Shown here in pieces: positions 18,367 to 27,178 of a DNA stretch of 64,000 nt. The first letter of the stretch is position 1, and every line of letters starts with the position of its first letter. Position numbers and translations under genes: made by a program. The stretch covers positions 682,001 to 746,000 of the forward strand of contig CP159990.1 in NCBI GenBank assembly GCA_040702975.1, given 5' to 3'. Origin of the DNA: Roseburia hominis. Lineage in GTDB: Bacteria > Bacillota > Clostridia > Lachnospirales > Lachnospiraceae. Under the pieces are notes generated by a model. It had not been told where the DNA came from. It saw only the letters and a list, made by a program, of their open reading frames with translations, and searched no databases.

Positions 18367-19914
18367 GTGAAGAGAGAATTAGTCATCGTATTGGATTTTG
18401 GCGGACAGTATAACCAGCTTGTGGCGAGACGTGTTCGTGAATGTAATGTGTATTGTGAGATTTACTCTTATAAGATCGAAATTGAAAAAATCAAGAGCAT
18501 GAATCCGAAGGGGATTATTTTGACCGGCGGCCCGAACAGCTGCTATTTGGAGGATTCACCGACTTATACGAGAGAGTTATTTGAAATGGGAGTTCCGGTA
18601 CTGGGGCTTTGTTATGGCGCGCAGCTTATGATGCATGTGCTTGGAGGAAAAGTAGAGCGTGCCGATGTCAGAGAGTACGGAAAGACCGAAGTGATTATTG
18701 ATAAGACGGATTCTAAAGTATTTGAAAATGTATCGAAGGAAACGATTTGCTGGATGAGTCATTTCGATTACATTTCCCGGATTGCACCGGGATTTGAGAT
18801 TACGGCACATACGGCAGATTGTCCGGTGGCAGCGGCTGAGAATGCGGCAGGGAAATTGTATGCGATTCAGTTCCACCCGGAGGTACTGCATACGGCAGAG
18901 GGAACGAAGATGTTGTCAAACTTTGTACTTGGTGTGTGCGGCTGCGCCGGAGACTGGAAAATGGATTCATTTGTGGAGGAGTCCATTAAGCAGATTAGAG
19001 AGAAAGTCGGAGATGGAAAGGTGCTGTGCGCTCTGTCAGGCGGCGTGGATTCTTCTGTGGCAGCGGTACTGCTGTCCAAGGCGGTCGGCGATCAGCTTAC
19101 CTGTGTATTTGTAGATCATGGCCTTTTGAGAAAGAACGAGGGCGATGAGGTAGAGGCTGTCTTTGGGCCGGAAGGAAATTACGATTTGAACTTTATCCGG
19201 GTGAATGCGCAACAGAGATTTTATGATAAACTTGCAGGCGTGGAGGAACCGGAGAAAAAGCGTAAGATCATCGGAGAAGAATTTATCCGGGTGTTTGAGG
19301 AAGAGGCGAAGAAGATCGGCGCGGTTGATTTCTTGGTGCAGGGAACGATTTACCCGGATGTGGTAGAAAGTGGCCTGGGGGGTGAGTCGGCTGTGATTAA
19401 GTCTCATCATAACGTAGGCGGTCTGCCGGATTACGTTGATTTTAAGGAGATTATTGAACCGCTTAGAGACTTGTTTAAGGACGAGGTCCGAAAAGCTGGT
19501 TTGGAGCTTGGAATTCCGGAGTATCTGGTATTCAGACAACCGTTCCCGGGGCCGGGACTCGGAGTTAGAATTGTTGGAGAAGTTACGGCCGAGAAGGTGA
19601 GGATTGTTCAGGATGCGGATGCGATTTACCGGGAAGAGATTGCAAAAGCTGGTCTGGATCAGGAGATTAACCAGTATTTTGCGGCACTTACGAATATGAG
19701 AAGTGTGGGAGTTATGGGGGATGAGAGAACCTATGACTATGCTGTGGCGCTGCGTGGGGTCAAGACGATTGACTTTATGACGGCGGAAGCGGCGGATATT
19801 CCGTTTGAAGTGCTGAATAAGGTGATGAGCAGGATTATTAATGAGGTGAAAGGGGTTAATAGGGTAATGTATGATCTGACCTCTAAGCCGCCGGGGACGA
19901 TTGAGTTCGAGTGA
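18367..19914 (+). CDS. guaA: GMP synthase (glutamine-hydrolysing)
   Basis: A full-length 515-residue GuaA, which makes GMP from XMP with glutamine and ATP. The class I glutamine amidotransferase domain has the nucleophile in GLCYGAQ near residue 80 and FHPEV near 170. The ATP pyrophosphatase domain has the SGGVDSS P-loop near residue 225. The C-terminal dimerisation domain ends in the conserved KPPGTIEFE. The start codon is a GTG with AGGGAGGCG upstream. Its 3' end is the insertion target of the mobile DNA that fills the rest of the window: a transposon-like end begins six bases after the stop, leaving the protein intact. Confidence 0.97.
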   Translation: MKRELVIVLDFGGQYNQLVARRVRECNVYCEIYSYKIEIEKIKSMNPKGIILTGGPNSCYLEDSPTYTRELFEMGVPVLGLCYGAQLMMHVLGGKVERADVREYGKTEVIIDKTDSKVFENVSKETICWMSHFDYISRIAPGFEITAHTADCPVAAAENAAGKLYAIQFHPEVLHTAEGTKMLSNFVLGVCGCAGDWKMDSFVEESIKQIREKVGDGKVLCALSGGVDSSVAAVLLSKAVGDQLTCVFVDHGLLRKNEGDEVEAVFGPEGNYDLNFIRVNAQQRFYDKLAGVEEPEKKRKIIGEEFIRVFEEEAKKIGAVDFLVQGTIYPDVVESGLGGESAVIKSHHNVGGLPDYVDFKEIIEPLRDLFKDEVRKAGLELGIPEYLVFRQPFPGPGLGVRIVGEVTAEKVRIVQDADAIYREEIAKAGLDQEINQYFAALTNMRSVGVMGDERTYDYAVALRGVKTIDFMTAEAADIPFEVLNKVMSRIINEVKGVNRVMYDLTSKPPGTIEFE

Positions 19915-19915
19915 T

Positions 19916-19920
19916 GAAAT
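19916..19920. repeat. Left target-site duplication GAAAT
   Basis: The five bases just before the TGT end of the first block equal the five bases just after the ACA end of the second block (44160-44164). Neither block alone has matching flanks, so the whole 19921-44159 unit appears to be bounded by one 5-bp duplication. Confidence 0.75.
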
Positions 19921-20000
19921 TGTTTCCGTGCAACATTTGTTATCCTCAAAAAGACAAAAATCGTTAGCCTCAATCGTTAACAAATTAGCATAAAAAATTG

Positions 20001-20043
20001 AGCCTCAGACTGGGTTAAATGGCCCATGTCTGGGGCTATTTTT
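20001..20043. terminator. Terminator inside the block, downstream of guaA
   Basis: AGCCTCAGAC and GTCTGGGGCT form a stem with GGG/CCC inside, followed by ATTTTTA; A-rich sequence on the other side makes it bidirectional. The same hairpin is at 42164-42206 in copy 2. Confidence 0.75.
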
Positions 20044-20134
20044 ATGTGGAGGAGGATTGGTTCGGGAAAATAGGATTGGGGGTATGACAGGCGTAAATCC
20101 CGTTGCGGAAAACTGCCACAAATGCCGTATTTAT

Positions 20135-21802
20135 AAGGGCACTGAAAAACTTCCATTTTTTAAGTGGGAGTTTTTCTTTTATGACGATTTTTTGTGATTT
20201 TCAGTTCTTTTTCGATAAGATTACAGAATAATGCTATGGTTTAAGCCATAGCCAATTCCTGTAATCTTACTATCCTTTTTACATTTGCTGTAAATGCGGT
20301 AAAATACATTTGAACATGCATAGCAAATAACCCTCTTGAATCTGCTCTGCGCAAACCGTGGGCTTCTTTTAATTCTCCATTCTTTTCTTCTATCCTATGC
20401 CGGATTTTCATTCTCTCTTGGAAGTATTCACTTTCTTCAAATTTAAGCCTTTCCATGTTTTTCGCGCTTGCCTGCGTGATACTGTAACTCCGTTCTTTTG
20501 AGTTTGATTTTCCTACACGGCAGTTTTCTCTTTGCGGGCATTTCCGGCACTTAACTTTGCTAAATATATATCTTAAATAGGTGTTCCCGTTTTTGGCAGC
20601 TCTCTTTTCCACTCGCATGGAAAGCTCTCCGGCAGGACATTGCAGCAACCCTGCATCTTTATTGAAACAGAACCCCTCCGCAAGGTTTCCGTTTGCAGCC
20701 GCCGCTACAGCTGTATTCGTTCGGGCAATCAGTGCAATCTCTTTTCCGCATACTTCCAGATTATCATCACTGACATATGCCATATCTCCGATAACTTCTG
20801 TTACTTTTATTCCATTTTTCTGTGCTTTTTCTATCAGTTTCGGCAATTCCTGACCATCCGGTGCTCCTCCATCTGTTACACTTATCCCAGCAATCAGACG
20901 GCCTTCTGTCATTGCGAGATGATTCTTATACCCATAAAACGTACTGGTCGCCGTTTTGTGCCCAAACCGTGCATCTTTATCATCTTTGGAACGGATCTCT
21001 CTGATCTGTTCGTTCTCAAGCAGTTCTTTCATCTCTTTAGAGATTTTCTGTATCTTTTGATTTCCACAGGTTTCTATCCCTTCCTCCAGAACCTGGAGCA
21101 GTTCCTTCGTATAGGCGATCTCTTCGTCCAATCCTGCTTCCAAAGATGGTTTCTCTGGAAATCTCTCTGATAATTCAAAAGCATTTTTATAAATCTCTTT
21201 CCGAAGTTGTTTACTCATATCCCTCAGGATTTGTGTGGGGGATTTCGCTCGGACGGATGCAGTTGTGTGGGTAGAATCCACGATAATCGTTCCCGATTTG
21301 ATTAGACCTTTGTCCAGAGCCTGCTGGATTGTTTCTTTCAGCATTTCCTCCAGAATATCTTCCGTGATGCGGGTCTTTCTGAATTTCGTCAGAAGACTGG
21401 GATCTATCATTTTTTCTTCTGGTTCCAGATCCAGAAAAAATTTATATGCCATGTCTGTCTGAGCACTGCTGATCAGGGTTTCATCGGACAGATCGTACAG
21501 CTTTTTCAGAAAAAGCAGTTTAAACATCATCTCCGGTTCTTTCGCCGGCCGCCCGAAATTTTCACAATACTGTTTACGGAGCATTGGATTTACAAAACTA
21601 AAATCTATATTTTCTTTAATTCTACGCAAAAGATGATTTGCTGGAATGATTGCATCATAAATCCCCTGATAGGGTGATAATGAAAGTTTCAACTGTGAAT
21701 GGTCTTTCAACATGGCAGAACCTCCTTCCTCATGATTCTATTATAATGGATACATTAAAAAAGCCCAATTCTTTTTTAGAATCAGACTTTTTCAGTGCCC
21801 TT
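20135..21802. mobile_element. IS1182-like insertion sequence, copy 1
   Basis: 1,668 bp with inverted ends AAGGGCACTGAAAAA on each side, flanked by a 7-bp direct repeat TATTTAT (20128-20134 and 21803-21809). It holds one transposase gene. The duplication lies in the surrounding mini-element, which proves the IS inserted into that element. Confidence 0.85.
20241..21713 (-). CDS. IS1182-family transposase, copy 1
   Basis: A 490-residue DDE transposase. The N-terminal part (LRRIKENIDFSFVNPMLRKQ, then GRPAKEPEMMFKLLFLKKLY) is the DUF772-type dimerisation region. The catalytic domain includes GTIIVDSTHTTASV, VIGDMAYVSDD and, near the C-terminus, MKIRHRIEEKNGELKEAHG with the final Glu. The Cys cluster CRKCPQRENCRVG lies between. 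AAGGAGG precedes the ATG. The protein is identical to copy 2. Confidence 0.93.
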   Translation of the reverse strand: MLKDHSQLKLSLSPYQGIYDAIIPANHLLRRIKENIDFSFVNPMLRKQYCENFGRPAKEPEMMFKLLFLKKLYDLSDETLISSAQTDMAYKFFLDLEPEEKMIDPSLLTKFRKTRITEDILEEMLKETIQQALDKGLIKSGTIIVDSTHTTASVRAKSPTQILRDMSKQLRKEIYKNAFELSERFPEKPSLEAGLDEEIAYTKELLQVLEEGIETCGNQKIQKISKEMKELLENEQIREIRSKDDKDARFGHKTATSTFYGYKNHLAMTEGRLIAGISVTDGGAPDGQELPKLIEKAQKNGIKVTEVIGDMAYVSDDNLEVCGKEIALIARTNTAVAAAANGNLAEGFCFNKDAGLLQCPAGELSMRVEKRAAKNGNTYLRYIFSKVKCRKCPQRENCRVGKSNSKERSYSITQASAKNMERLKFEESEYFQERMKIRHRIEEKNGELKEAHGLRRADSRGLFAMHVQMYFTAFTANVKRIVRLQELAMA

Positions 21803-21857
21803 TATTTATGCGGGTTTGAGGGGTGAGAGATGATGTGGGAAATAGCTATGGGAGGTT

Positions 21858-21988
21858 GTTACGAGAATAGGTGCGAGAGGTTGTTACGTGATCTCGTTAC
21901 GGGATTTTTGAGGCGGGGGATGTTGTTGCCGGTGGGATGTTACGGGAGGATGGTGAGATTTGCCTTTTTCAGGATAGTGAGGGTTACA
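21858..21988. repeat. GTTACG repeat array at the ACA end of the block
   Basis: GTTACG occurs at 21858, 21883, 21896 and 21939, with GTTACA at 21983 inside the terminal repeat. Several copies of a short motif in the last 150 bp of an element is what transposase (TnsB-type) binding sites look like. The array is also in copy 2. Confidence 0.5.
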
Positions 21989-22014
21989 CCGGAACATAGT
22001 GCTTTTTACAAAAT

Positions 22015-22160
22015 CCATTTTTGGGAAAGCCTTAAAATGGCGGGAACCCGCATAAATAAAAGGAAAAACGGGTGCAGGTTTGAAAATCCCCAAAAACAAA
22101 AACCGGGAAATCGGCGTTTTTGGGGAAATAAAATTCTTTTTGGGAATGTTTTTGGGAGGT
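22015..22160. repeat. TTTTTGGG repeat array upstream of tnsA
   Basis: TTTTTGGG(G)A-type motifs occur four times on the plus strand (near 22017, 22115, 22136, 22149) and once inverted (near 22087), within 150 bp directly before the transposition genes. They could be TnsB-type binding sites at an original transposon end or an operator. No second array was found elsewhere in the window. Confidence 0.5.
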
Positions 22161-22167
22161 CTGTGCC

Positions 22168-22515
22168 ATGCGGAAAAAGAATTACAAAGGGCGGTGTGAG
22201 AAGTGCACAGTGTCAAAATCAAAGGAAGTCTGTAAGACCTATGATGGGCTTCAAAAGGCTTACCTGCACATCTTACAGGGGTGTGAGGATATACAGGAAA
22301 TACGCTGCAATGTTCTTCTGGATGGTCTGGATATCGGAGCCTACACCTCAGATTTTGTCTGCGTGAAGCAGGGAAATGACCTGATGGTGAGGGAATGCGT
22401 ATTCCGCAAATTCCTGACAAAGCCGATGACAGTAAAGCTTCTGGATGCGTCAAGAGATTACTGGCTGCGGCATGGAGTGACGGATTGGGGGCTGGTGATT
22501 GATGAAGAAAAATAG
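22168..22515 (+). CDS. tnsA: TnsA-like protein with degenerate active site
   Basis: A 115-residue protein at the TnsA position, immediately before TnsB. It lines up with the catalytic fold of Tn7 TnsA, the endonuclease that cuts the 5' strand at transposon ends: EIRCNVLL, YTSDFVCV (Asp 62 in place of Tn7 D114), a strand with RECV (76-78) where Tn7 has QVK, and KLLDASRDYWLRHGVTDW. The catalytic Lys (Tn7 K132) is replaced by Val, and the usual leading Glu is not evident near residue 28. Cys 10, 13 and 22 could bind metal. GGGAGG precedes the ATG, and the stop overlaps the tnsB start. Either it is a divergent TnsA or a structural partner without nuclease activity. Confidence 0.6.
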   Translation: MRKKNYKGRCEKCTVSKSKEVCKTYDGLQKAYLHILQGCEDIQEIRCNVLLDGLDIGAYTSDFVCVKQGNDLMVRECVFRKFLTKPMTVKLLDASRDYWLRHGVTDWGLVIDEEK

Positions 22516-24355
22516 TCTTTTAAAACAGGTGATACCAGAAACAGGAGACGCAATACAGCCGGAAATCCTGCGTGTGCTGGAATTGACGGATGAAGAAGTA
22601 CTGGTTATTGGCTGCCGGAAACGTACTATGCCCGGGTGGTGGAAGCGGATCACGCTGCAGGACTACGAATCCATGACAGAGGAAGAACTCTGGGAACTGA
22701 CCGGAATAAGGCCTCGGGGACTGGATTCCCTTACCGCAGAAGAAAATCGCTTCGTCCATGAGCATTTTACTCTGATAGCGGGAATCCTGCCTTTTATTGC
22801 CGATGAAAAGGAGCGCAGCCGGATGGTTGCTTCTGTGGCAAAGATGTATCATGTCAGCAAGCAGACCGTCCGCTATTATCTATGCCTGTATCTGGTATAT
22901 CAGGATATGTCTGTTCTGGCACCGAAGCGAAAGGCGGTGGCAGAGCTTTCGGATGATGAAAAAAATATGAGATGGGCGCTTAACAAGTTTTATTACACAA
23001 AGAATAAGAACAGTCTGACGACAGCCTATACGCTTATGCTCAAAGAGCGGTATTGTAATTCCCGTGGGGAATTGTCGCCAGAACGTCCGACCATTCATCA
23101 GTTCCGCTATTTTTACCGTAAGACAAAGAATCTGCAGGATTATTACATCACCAGAGACGGGATGAAGGATTACCAGCGGAACCACCGCCCGCTTCTCGGG
23201 GACGGCGTGCAGGAGTTTGCTTCCGGTGTGGGCGTTGCCATGCTGGATTCTACCATTTGCGATATTTATCTGGTCAATGAATCCGGTGGGCTGGTCGGCA
23301 GGCCGATTCTGACTGCCTGTGTGGACGCATACAGCGGGATGTGTTGCGGATATTCTCTGGGATGGGAAGGAGGTACCTACAGTCTTCGAGGGCTTATGCT
23401 GAATGTCATAGCCGATAAGAAGGAGCATTGCAGGCAGCATGGCATTGGGATAGACGATACGGCGTGGGATTGCAGCCGTCTTCCGGCTACCCTTGTGACA
23501 GATAAAGGGGCAGAATATGCTTCGGAAAACTTTGGGCAGCTGGCAGAGCTTGGCGTGACCATTATCAATCTTCCTTCCTTCCGGCCAGAGTTAAAAGGCC
23601 CGGTAGAGAAATTCTTTGATTTAATACAAAGTACATACAAGGCACATTTAAAAGGCCGGGGAGTGATTGAAGTGGATTACCGGGAGAGGGGTGCACACGA
23701 TTACCGGAAGGACGCCTGCCTGACGCTGGAACAGTTTGAAAAAATCCTCATCCACTGTATTATCTATTACAATTCCCGAAGGATTGTGGAGAACTTCCCC
23801 TATACAGAGGATATGCTGGAAAAGGGAGTCCGGCCTTATGCCAGTGATATCTGGAATTATGGCATGGGGCAGCCGGGGGCACATCTTCTCGATGTTCATA
23901 GACAGGATTTAATCCATTGTCTTTTCCCGAGGACGGCAGCGAAATTTACCCGCCGGGGGCTGAAAGCCAATGGCCTGCGATACCGGCACGATAATTACAC
24001 TGAGCTGTACTTAAAGGGCGGGGACGTTGTCGTGGCATACAACCCGGAGGATGTTTCCTGTGTTTGGCTGATAGAAAATGGTGCTTACGTCCGTTTCGAA
24101 CTGATAGAGACCCGCTTTACAGGAAAGGATTTGTGCGCCGTACAGGAATGTCTGGACAGGCAGAAAAAGAGGGTGCAGAGGGAGACAGGGGAAAACCTGC
24201 AGGCCCGTGTGGAACTGGCGAACCATATCGAGGCGATTATTGGCCCGTCAAGGCCGGATGGCCGGACTTCGCTCCATAACATAAGGAAGAACCGGCAGAG
24301 GGAGCAGGAACGGGTGCACCGGGATTATGGAAAGGAGGATGGAGACGATGTTTGA
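22502..24355 (+). CDS. tnsB: TnsB/TniA-type DDE transposase
   Basis: About 617 residues. Helix-turn-helix segments fill the first 230 residues (VAKMYHVSKQTVRYYL near 113-128). The rve/integrase catalytic core has Asp in AMLDST (249), Asp in LVTDKGAEY (334) and Glu in LKGPVEKFFD (369), a DD35E spacing. A Mu-type C-terminal barrel follows (RLYLKGGDVVV-like region near 490-530). It performs the 3' cut and strand transfer at the transposon ends. The start codon lies inside the end of tnsA, and the stop overlaps tnsC, so tnsA-B-C-tniQ form one operon. Confidence 0.93.
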   Translation: MKKNSLLKQVIPETGDAIQPEILRVLELTDEEVLVIGCRKRTMPGWWKRITLQDYESMTEEELWELTGIRPRGLDSLTAEENRFVHEHFTLIAGILPFIADEKERSRMVASVAKMYHVSKQTVRYYLCLYLVYQDMSVLAPKRKAVAELSDDEKNMRWALNKFYYTKNKNSLTTAYTLMLKERYCNSRGELSPERPTIHQFRYFYRKTKNLQDYYITRDGMKDYQRNHRPLLGDGVQEFASGVGVAMLDSTICDIYLVNESGGLVGRPILTACVDAYSGMCCGYSLGWEGGTYSLRGLMLNVIADKKEHCRQHGIGIDDTAWDCSRLPATLVTDKGAEYASENFGQLAELGVTIINLPSFRPELKGPVEKFFDLIQSTYKAHLKGRGVIEVDYRERGAHDYRKDACLTLEQFEKILIHCIIYYNSRRIVENFPYTEDMLEKGVRPYASDIWNYGMGQPGAHLLDVHRQDLIHCLFPRTAAKFTRRGLKANGLRYRHDNYTELYLKGGDVVVAYNPEDVSCVWLIENGAYVRFELIETRFTGKDLCAVQECLDRQKKRVQRETGENLQARVELANHIEAIIGPSRPDGRTSLHNIRKNRQREQERVHRDYGKEDGDDV

Positions 24356-25637
24356 TCCAGAAATCCTTATCGGGAAGCTGCCGCCGATGTTATCCGGCGG
24401 GAGGCTTCAAAGGGCGATGGAAGTTCTGCCTCCCTATGAGGAGACGGTGAAAGAAAAAGAGATTACAGACAGGCTGATAGGACTGTCTGACCTGTATCAA
24501 ATCTATCTCCCATCACAGATGTCACAGGAGATTTACAGCAAGCTCTATCTGGCAATGCTGCGTGCCCTCAGGAAAAAGGGGACAAGGCTTGCCATACAGC
24601 AGAGCAATGAGAATTACAGGGGAATTTGCGAAACAGGGAAAAACCGCAGTCTGTCATATGAATATACCGGTATTCTCGGGGGAAGCGACAGCTTTACCAT
24701 CATTGGAACCAGCGGTATTGGGAAATCCAGTGCGATAGCAATGTCGATCCGACTGATGATGGAAAATCCGGTTCTGGAGCTTACAAACCCATACATGAGG
24801 GTTCTTCCCTGTGTTGTGGTACAGTGTCCCTTTGATTCTTCGGTCAAGGGAATGCTGCTTGAAATCCTGCGGAAGGTGGATGAGGTGCTGGAAACAAAAT
24901 ATTACGAAGGGGCGCTCCGGGCGAGGTCGACTACGGATATGCTTATTGGTTCTGTCAGTCAGGTCTGTTTAAACCACGTAGGCCTTTTGGTTGTGGATGA
25001 AATACAGAATGTGGCAGGCAGCAAAAACGGGAAAAGCCTTATCGGTTCCCTGACACAGCTAATCAATAATTCCGGTATCAGTATCTGTATGGTCGGTACG
25101 CCGGAAAGCACGGCCTTCTTTGAACAGGCAATGCCGCTTGCAAGGCGCAGCCTTGGCTTACAGTATGGCCCTATGCCGTATGGGAAGGAATTTTCCTCTT
25201 TTTGTGAAGTGCTGTTTTCCTACCAGTATGTGCGGGAACCGTCCTTTCTCAGCGGTCAGATAATTGAATGGCTTTATGAACACAGCGCAGGGGTGGTTTC
25301 GAGTGTGGTGTCCCTTATCCATGACGCACAGGAAATCGCTATTTTGGATGGCAGGGAGAAGCTGGATATTGGCACGCTAAATGACGCTTACCGGCAGCGG
25401 ATGAAGCTGTTACATGGATATATCCGTCCGACAGTGGTACATAACGGACAGTGTTCGGCTCCGAAAAAGAAGCAGGCAGCCGGAGCATATGTTCAAGGGG
25501 CTTCGGGAGTAGAAAATGGAAACAGTGACACAGAAGAACACTTGATAGCCGGTCTTGTCGCCGCTGCTAAAGCGGAGCAGGAGAATATTGTCGCAATCCT
25601 GAAAAACTATATGGTAGTAACGGAGGTGGGGGTATGA
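24348..25637 (+). CDS. tnsC: TnsC/TniB-type transposition ATPase
   Basis: About 429 residues with Walker A (IIGTSGIGKSSA) near residue 118 and Walker B (LLVVDEIQNV) near 215. Sensor 1-like ICMVGTPES follows. TnsC forms ATP-dependent filaments that link the targeting protein TniQ to the TnsA/TnsB transposase and enforce target immunity. AAGGAGG lies ten bases before the chosen ATG. Its stop overlaps the tniQ start (ATGA). Confidence 0.93.
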   Translation: MFDPEILIGKLPPMLSGGRLQRAMEVLPPYEETVKEKEITDRLIGLSDLYQIYLPSQMSQEIYSKLYLAMLRALRKKGTRLAIQQSNENYRGICETGKNRSLSYEYTGILGGSDSFTIIGTSGIGKSSAIAMSIRLMMENPVLELTNPYMRVLPCVVVQCPFDSSVKGMLLEILRKVDEVLETKYYEGALRARSTTDMLIGSVSQVCLNHVGLLVVDEIQNVAGSKNGKSLIGSLTQLINNSGISICMVGTPESTAFFEQAMPLARRSLGLQYGPMPYGKEFSSFCEVLFSYQYVREPSFLSGQIIEWLYEHSAGVVSSVVSLIHDAQEIAILDGREKLDIGTLNDAYRQRMKLLHGYIRPTVVHNGQCSAPKKKQAAGAYVQGASGVENGNSDTEEHLIAGLVAAAKAEQENIVAILKNYMVVTEVGV

Positions 25638-27109
25638 TTGGATTCTTTCCAACTCTGTACCCGGATGAACTGTTATACAGCGGGATGAGCCGTTATCATG
25701 CCCAAAATGGATATGGGACATACAGAAGCTCTGCGGAGGATTTCTTCCAGAATCCGCAGGTCAGGCCGGATATCGAGTTTATGAATGCCTATACGGAGAA
25801 TGCGTTATCCGTACTTACAAGTGCCATGCCATTGGAAGAACTGATACTTCGACATACCATGTTTCTGTTTTATGGTGCGTTCCTGCCTCTGGAACGGAGA
25901 AAGAAAGCCTTTTCCTCCCTCCTTCGGATGGAGGGAGGCCACAGGAATTATCTCTCCTTGCCGCTTTCAAAACAGGGAAGATCACGATTCTTAAGGTACT
26001 GCCCGCTTTGTGCCGAGACGGACAGGGAAACCTATGGAGAAACATACTGGCACAGGAGCGGGCAGTTAGCCGGAATCAGTGTCTGCCCCATTCATGGCTG
26101 CTTTCTTATTGACAGTGATATCTCTGTTTCAGGAAAGGCAGCACCGGCTTTTGCTCCTGCGGAATTGTCCATCCCATACAGTAGCCATATATGCTATAGC
26201 GACAGTGCAGTGGAAAAGGAACTTGCAGCCTATGTATTTCAGCTATTTACGGAAAAGACAGACATTCTGAATGAAGTGGAGATGGGAACCTTTCTGCATA
26301 CAAGGCTGGAAGGGACAAAGTATCTTTCCCCACGGGGAGAACAAAGAAATATCGGGTTATTGCACTGGGATTTTACAGAATATTACCGGGAATTGCCGGA
26401 TAATCGCTTTACGGAACTGTGGCAGCTGCAGAAAGTATTTGCCGGTGACCGGTTTCACTTTACAGAGGTCGCTATGCTGGCCATGTTTCTACAGATCGCT
26501 CCAAAAGAGGCCGCACAAAGAACGCTCCCGAAAAAGACGCAGGTGCAGGTATTTGAGGAGCAGATACGGCGGCTGCACTCAGAGCAGGGGCTGAACTATC
26601 CAGAGATAGCAAGGCGGCTGGGGGCTTCGGTCAATGTGGTAAAACCGGTGGGTGAGGGCAGGTATGGGAAGCAGAAAGCACTTTCTGTAGAGAGCAGACC
26701 CCAAAAAGGAGGTCCGCATGTGAAAGAATGGGAAACCATCGATATAGAAACGCTTCCTCTGGTACAGCAGGCAATCGAAAGGCTATGGAACGGCACAGAT
26801 ACCGGCGGCAGGCCGGGCCGGGTGACCGTGTTTGGTGTGGAGAAGGCGCTGGGACTTCCATCGAAGCGGCTACAGAAACTGCCCCGGTGCATGGCAGAAA
26901 TACAGGCGCACTATGAGAGCTTCCCGGAATACTGGGCAAGAGAGGTAAGCGTAGCTGCCTGCAGACTGGAACAGCAGGGACAGGCCCTGAACTGGAAACA
27001 TATCAGGGAAATGACGAATTTAAACCGCAGAAATTTCCAGTTATGCCTTGCCTTTCTGGAACAGTATGCGAAGCCGGAGCTTGCTGCGGCTATACGGGAG
27101 ATTTTATAA
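25634..27109 (+). CDS. tniQ: TniQ/TnsD-type target-selection protein
   Basis: A 491-residue TniQ-family protein. The N-terminal GFFPTLYPDELLYSGMSRYH is the family opening; the zinc site is CPLC near 119 and CPIH near 148. A helix-turn-helix lies near 310-330 (LNYPEIARRLGASVNVV), and a second DNA-binding half at the C-terminus is of TnsD type. TnsD-type proteins bind a fixed chromosomal sequence and recruit TnsC, so this protein is the likely reader of an attachment site. No Cas genes accompany it, so guide-RNA targeting is not suggested. Confidence 0.92.
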   Translation: MIGFFPTLYPDELLYSGMSRYHAQNGYGTYRSSAEDFFQNPQVRPDIEFMNAYTENALSVLTSAMPLEELILRHTMFLFYGAFLPLERRKKAFSSLLRMEGGHRNYLSLPLSKQGRSRFLRYCPLCAETDRETYGETYWHRSGQLAGISVCPIHGCFLIDSDISVSGKAAPAFAPAELSIPYSSHICYSDSAVEKELAAYVFQLFTEKTDILNEVEMGTFLHTRLEGTKYLSPRGEQRNIGLLHWDFTEYYRELPDNRFTELWQLQKVFAGDRFHFTEVAMLAMFLQIAPKEAAQRTLPKKTQVQVFEEQIRRLHSEQGLNYPEIARRLGASVNVVKPVGEGRYGKQKALSVESRPQKGGPHVKEWETIDIETLPLVQQAIERLWNGTDTGGRPGRVTVFGVEKALGLPSKRLQKLPRCMAEIQAHYESFPEYWAREVSVAACRLEQQGQALNWKHIREMTNLNRRNFQLCLAFLEQYAKPELAAAIREIL

Positions 27110-27178
27110 CAGGAAAACAGAAAGCTCATCCTTCGGGATGGGCTGATTTTATGATACAGGGAAAGGTGGGTGGAATCC

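Larger units (their letters stand above)
19921..21996. mobile_element. 2,076-bp block, copy 1: mini-transposon carrying an IS
   Basis: This block is repeated in the same orientation at 42084-44159; every line I compared is identical. Its ends are imperfect inverted repeats starting TGTTTCCGTGCAAC and, on the other strand, TGTTCCGGTGTAAC (11 of 14 match). Removing the IS inside leaves about 0.4 kb without a gene. TGT...ACA ends and a 5-bp duplication are the pattern of Tn7/Tn5053-type elements, so this may be a non-autonomous relative. It supplies a terminator (20001-20043) just after guaA. Confidence 0.75.

Noticed and set aside
20581..21170. Plus-strand frames opposite the IS transposase
   Set aside because: Antisense shadows of a well-conserved gene; the same at 42744-43333.
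21830..22453. Long frames on both strands between the block and tnsA
   Set aside because: They run across the block boundary, lack ribosome binding sites and have no domain-like content.
22168..27109. CRISPR-associated transposon
   Set aside because: No cas genes or repeat array in the window; TniQ is long and TnsD-like.
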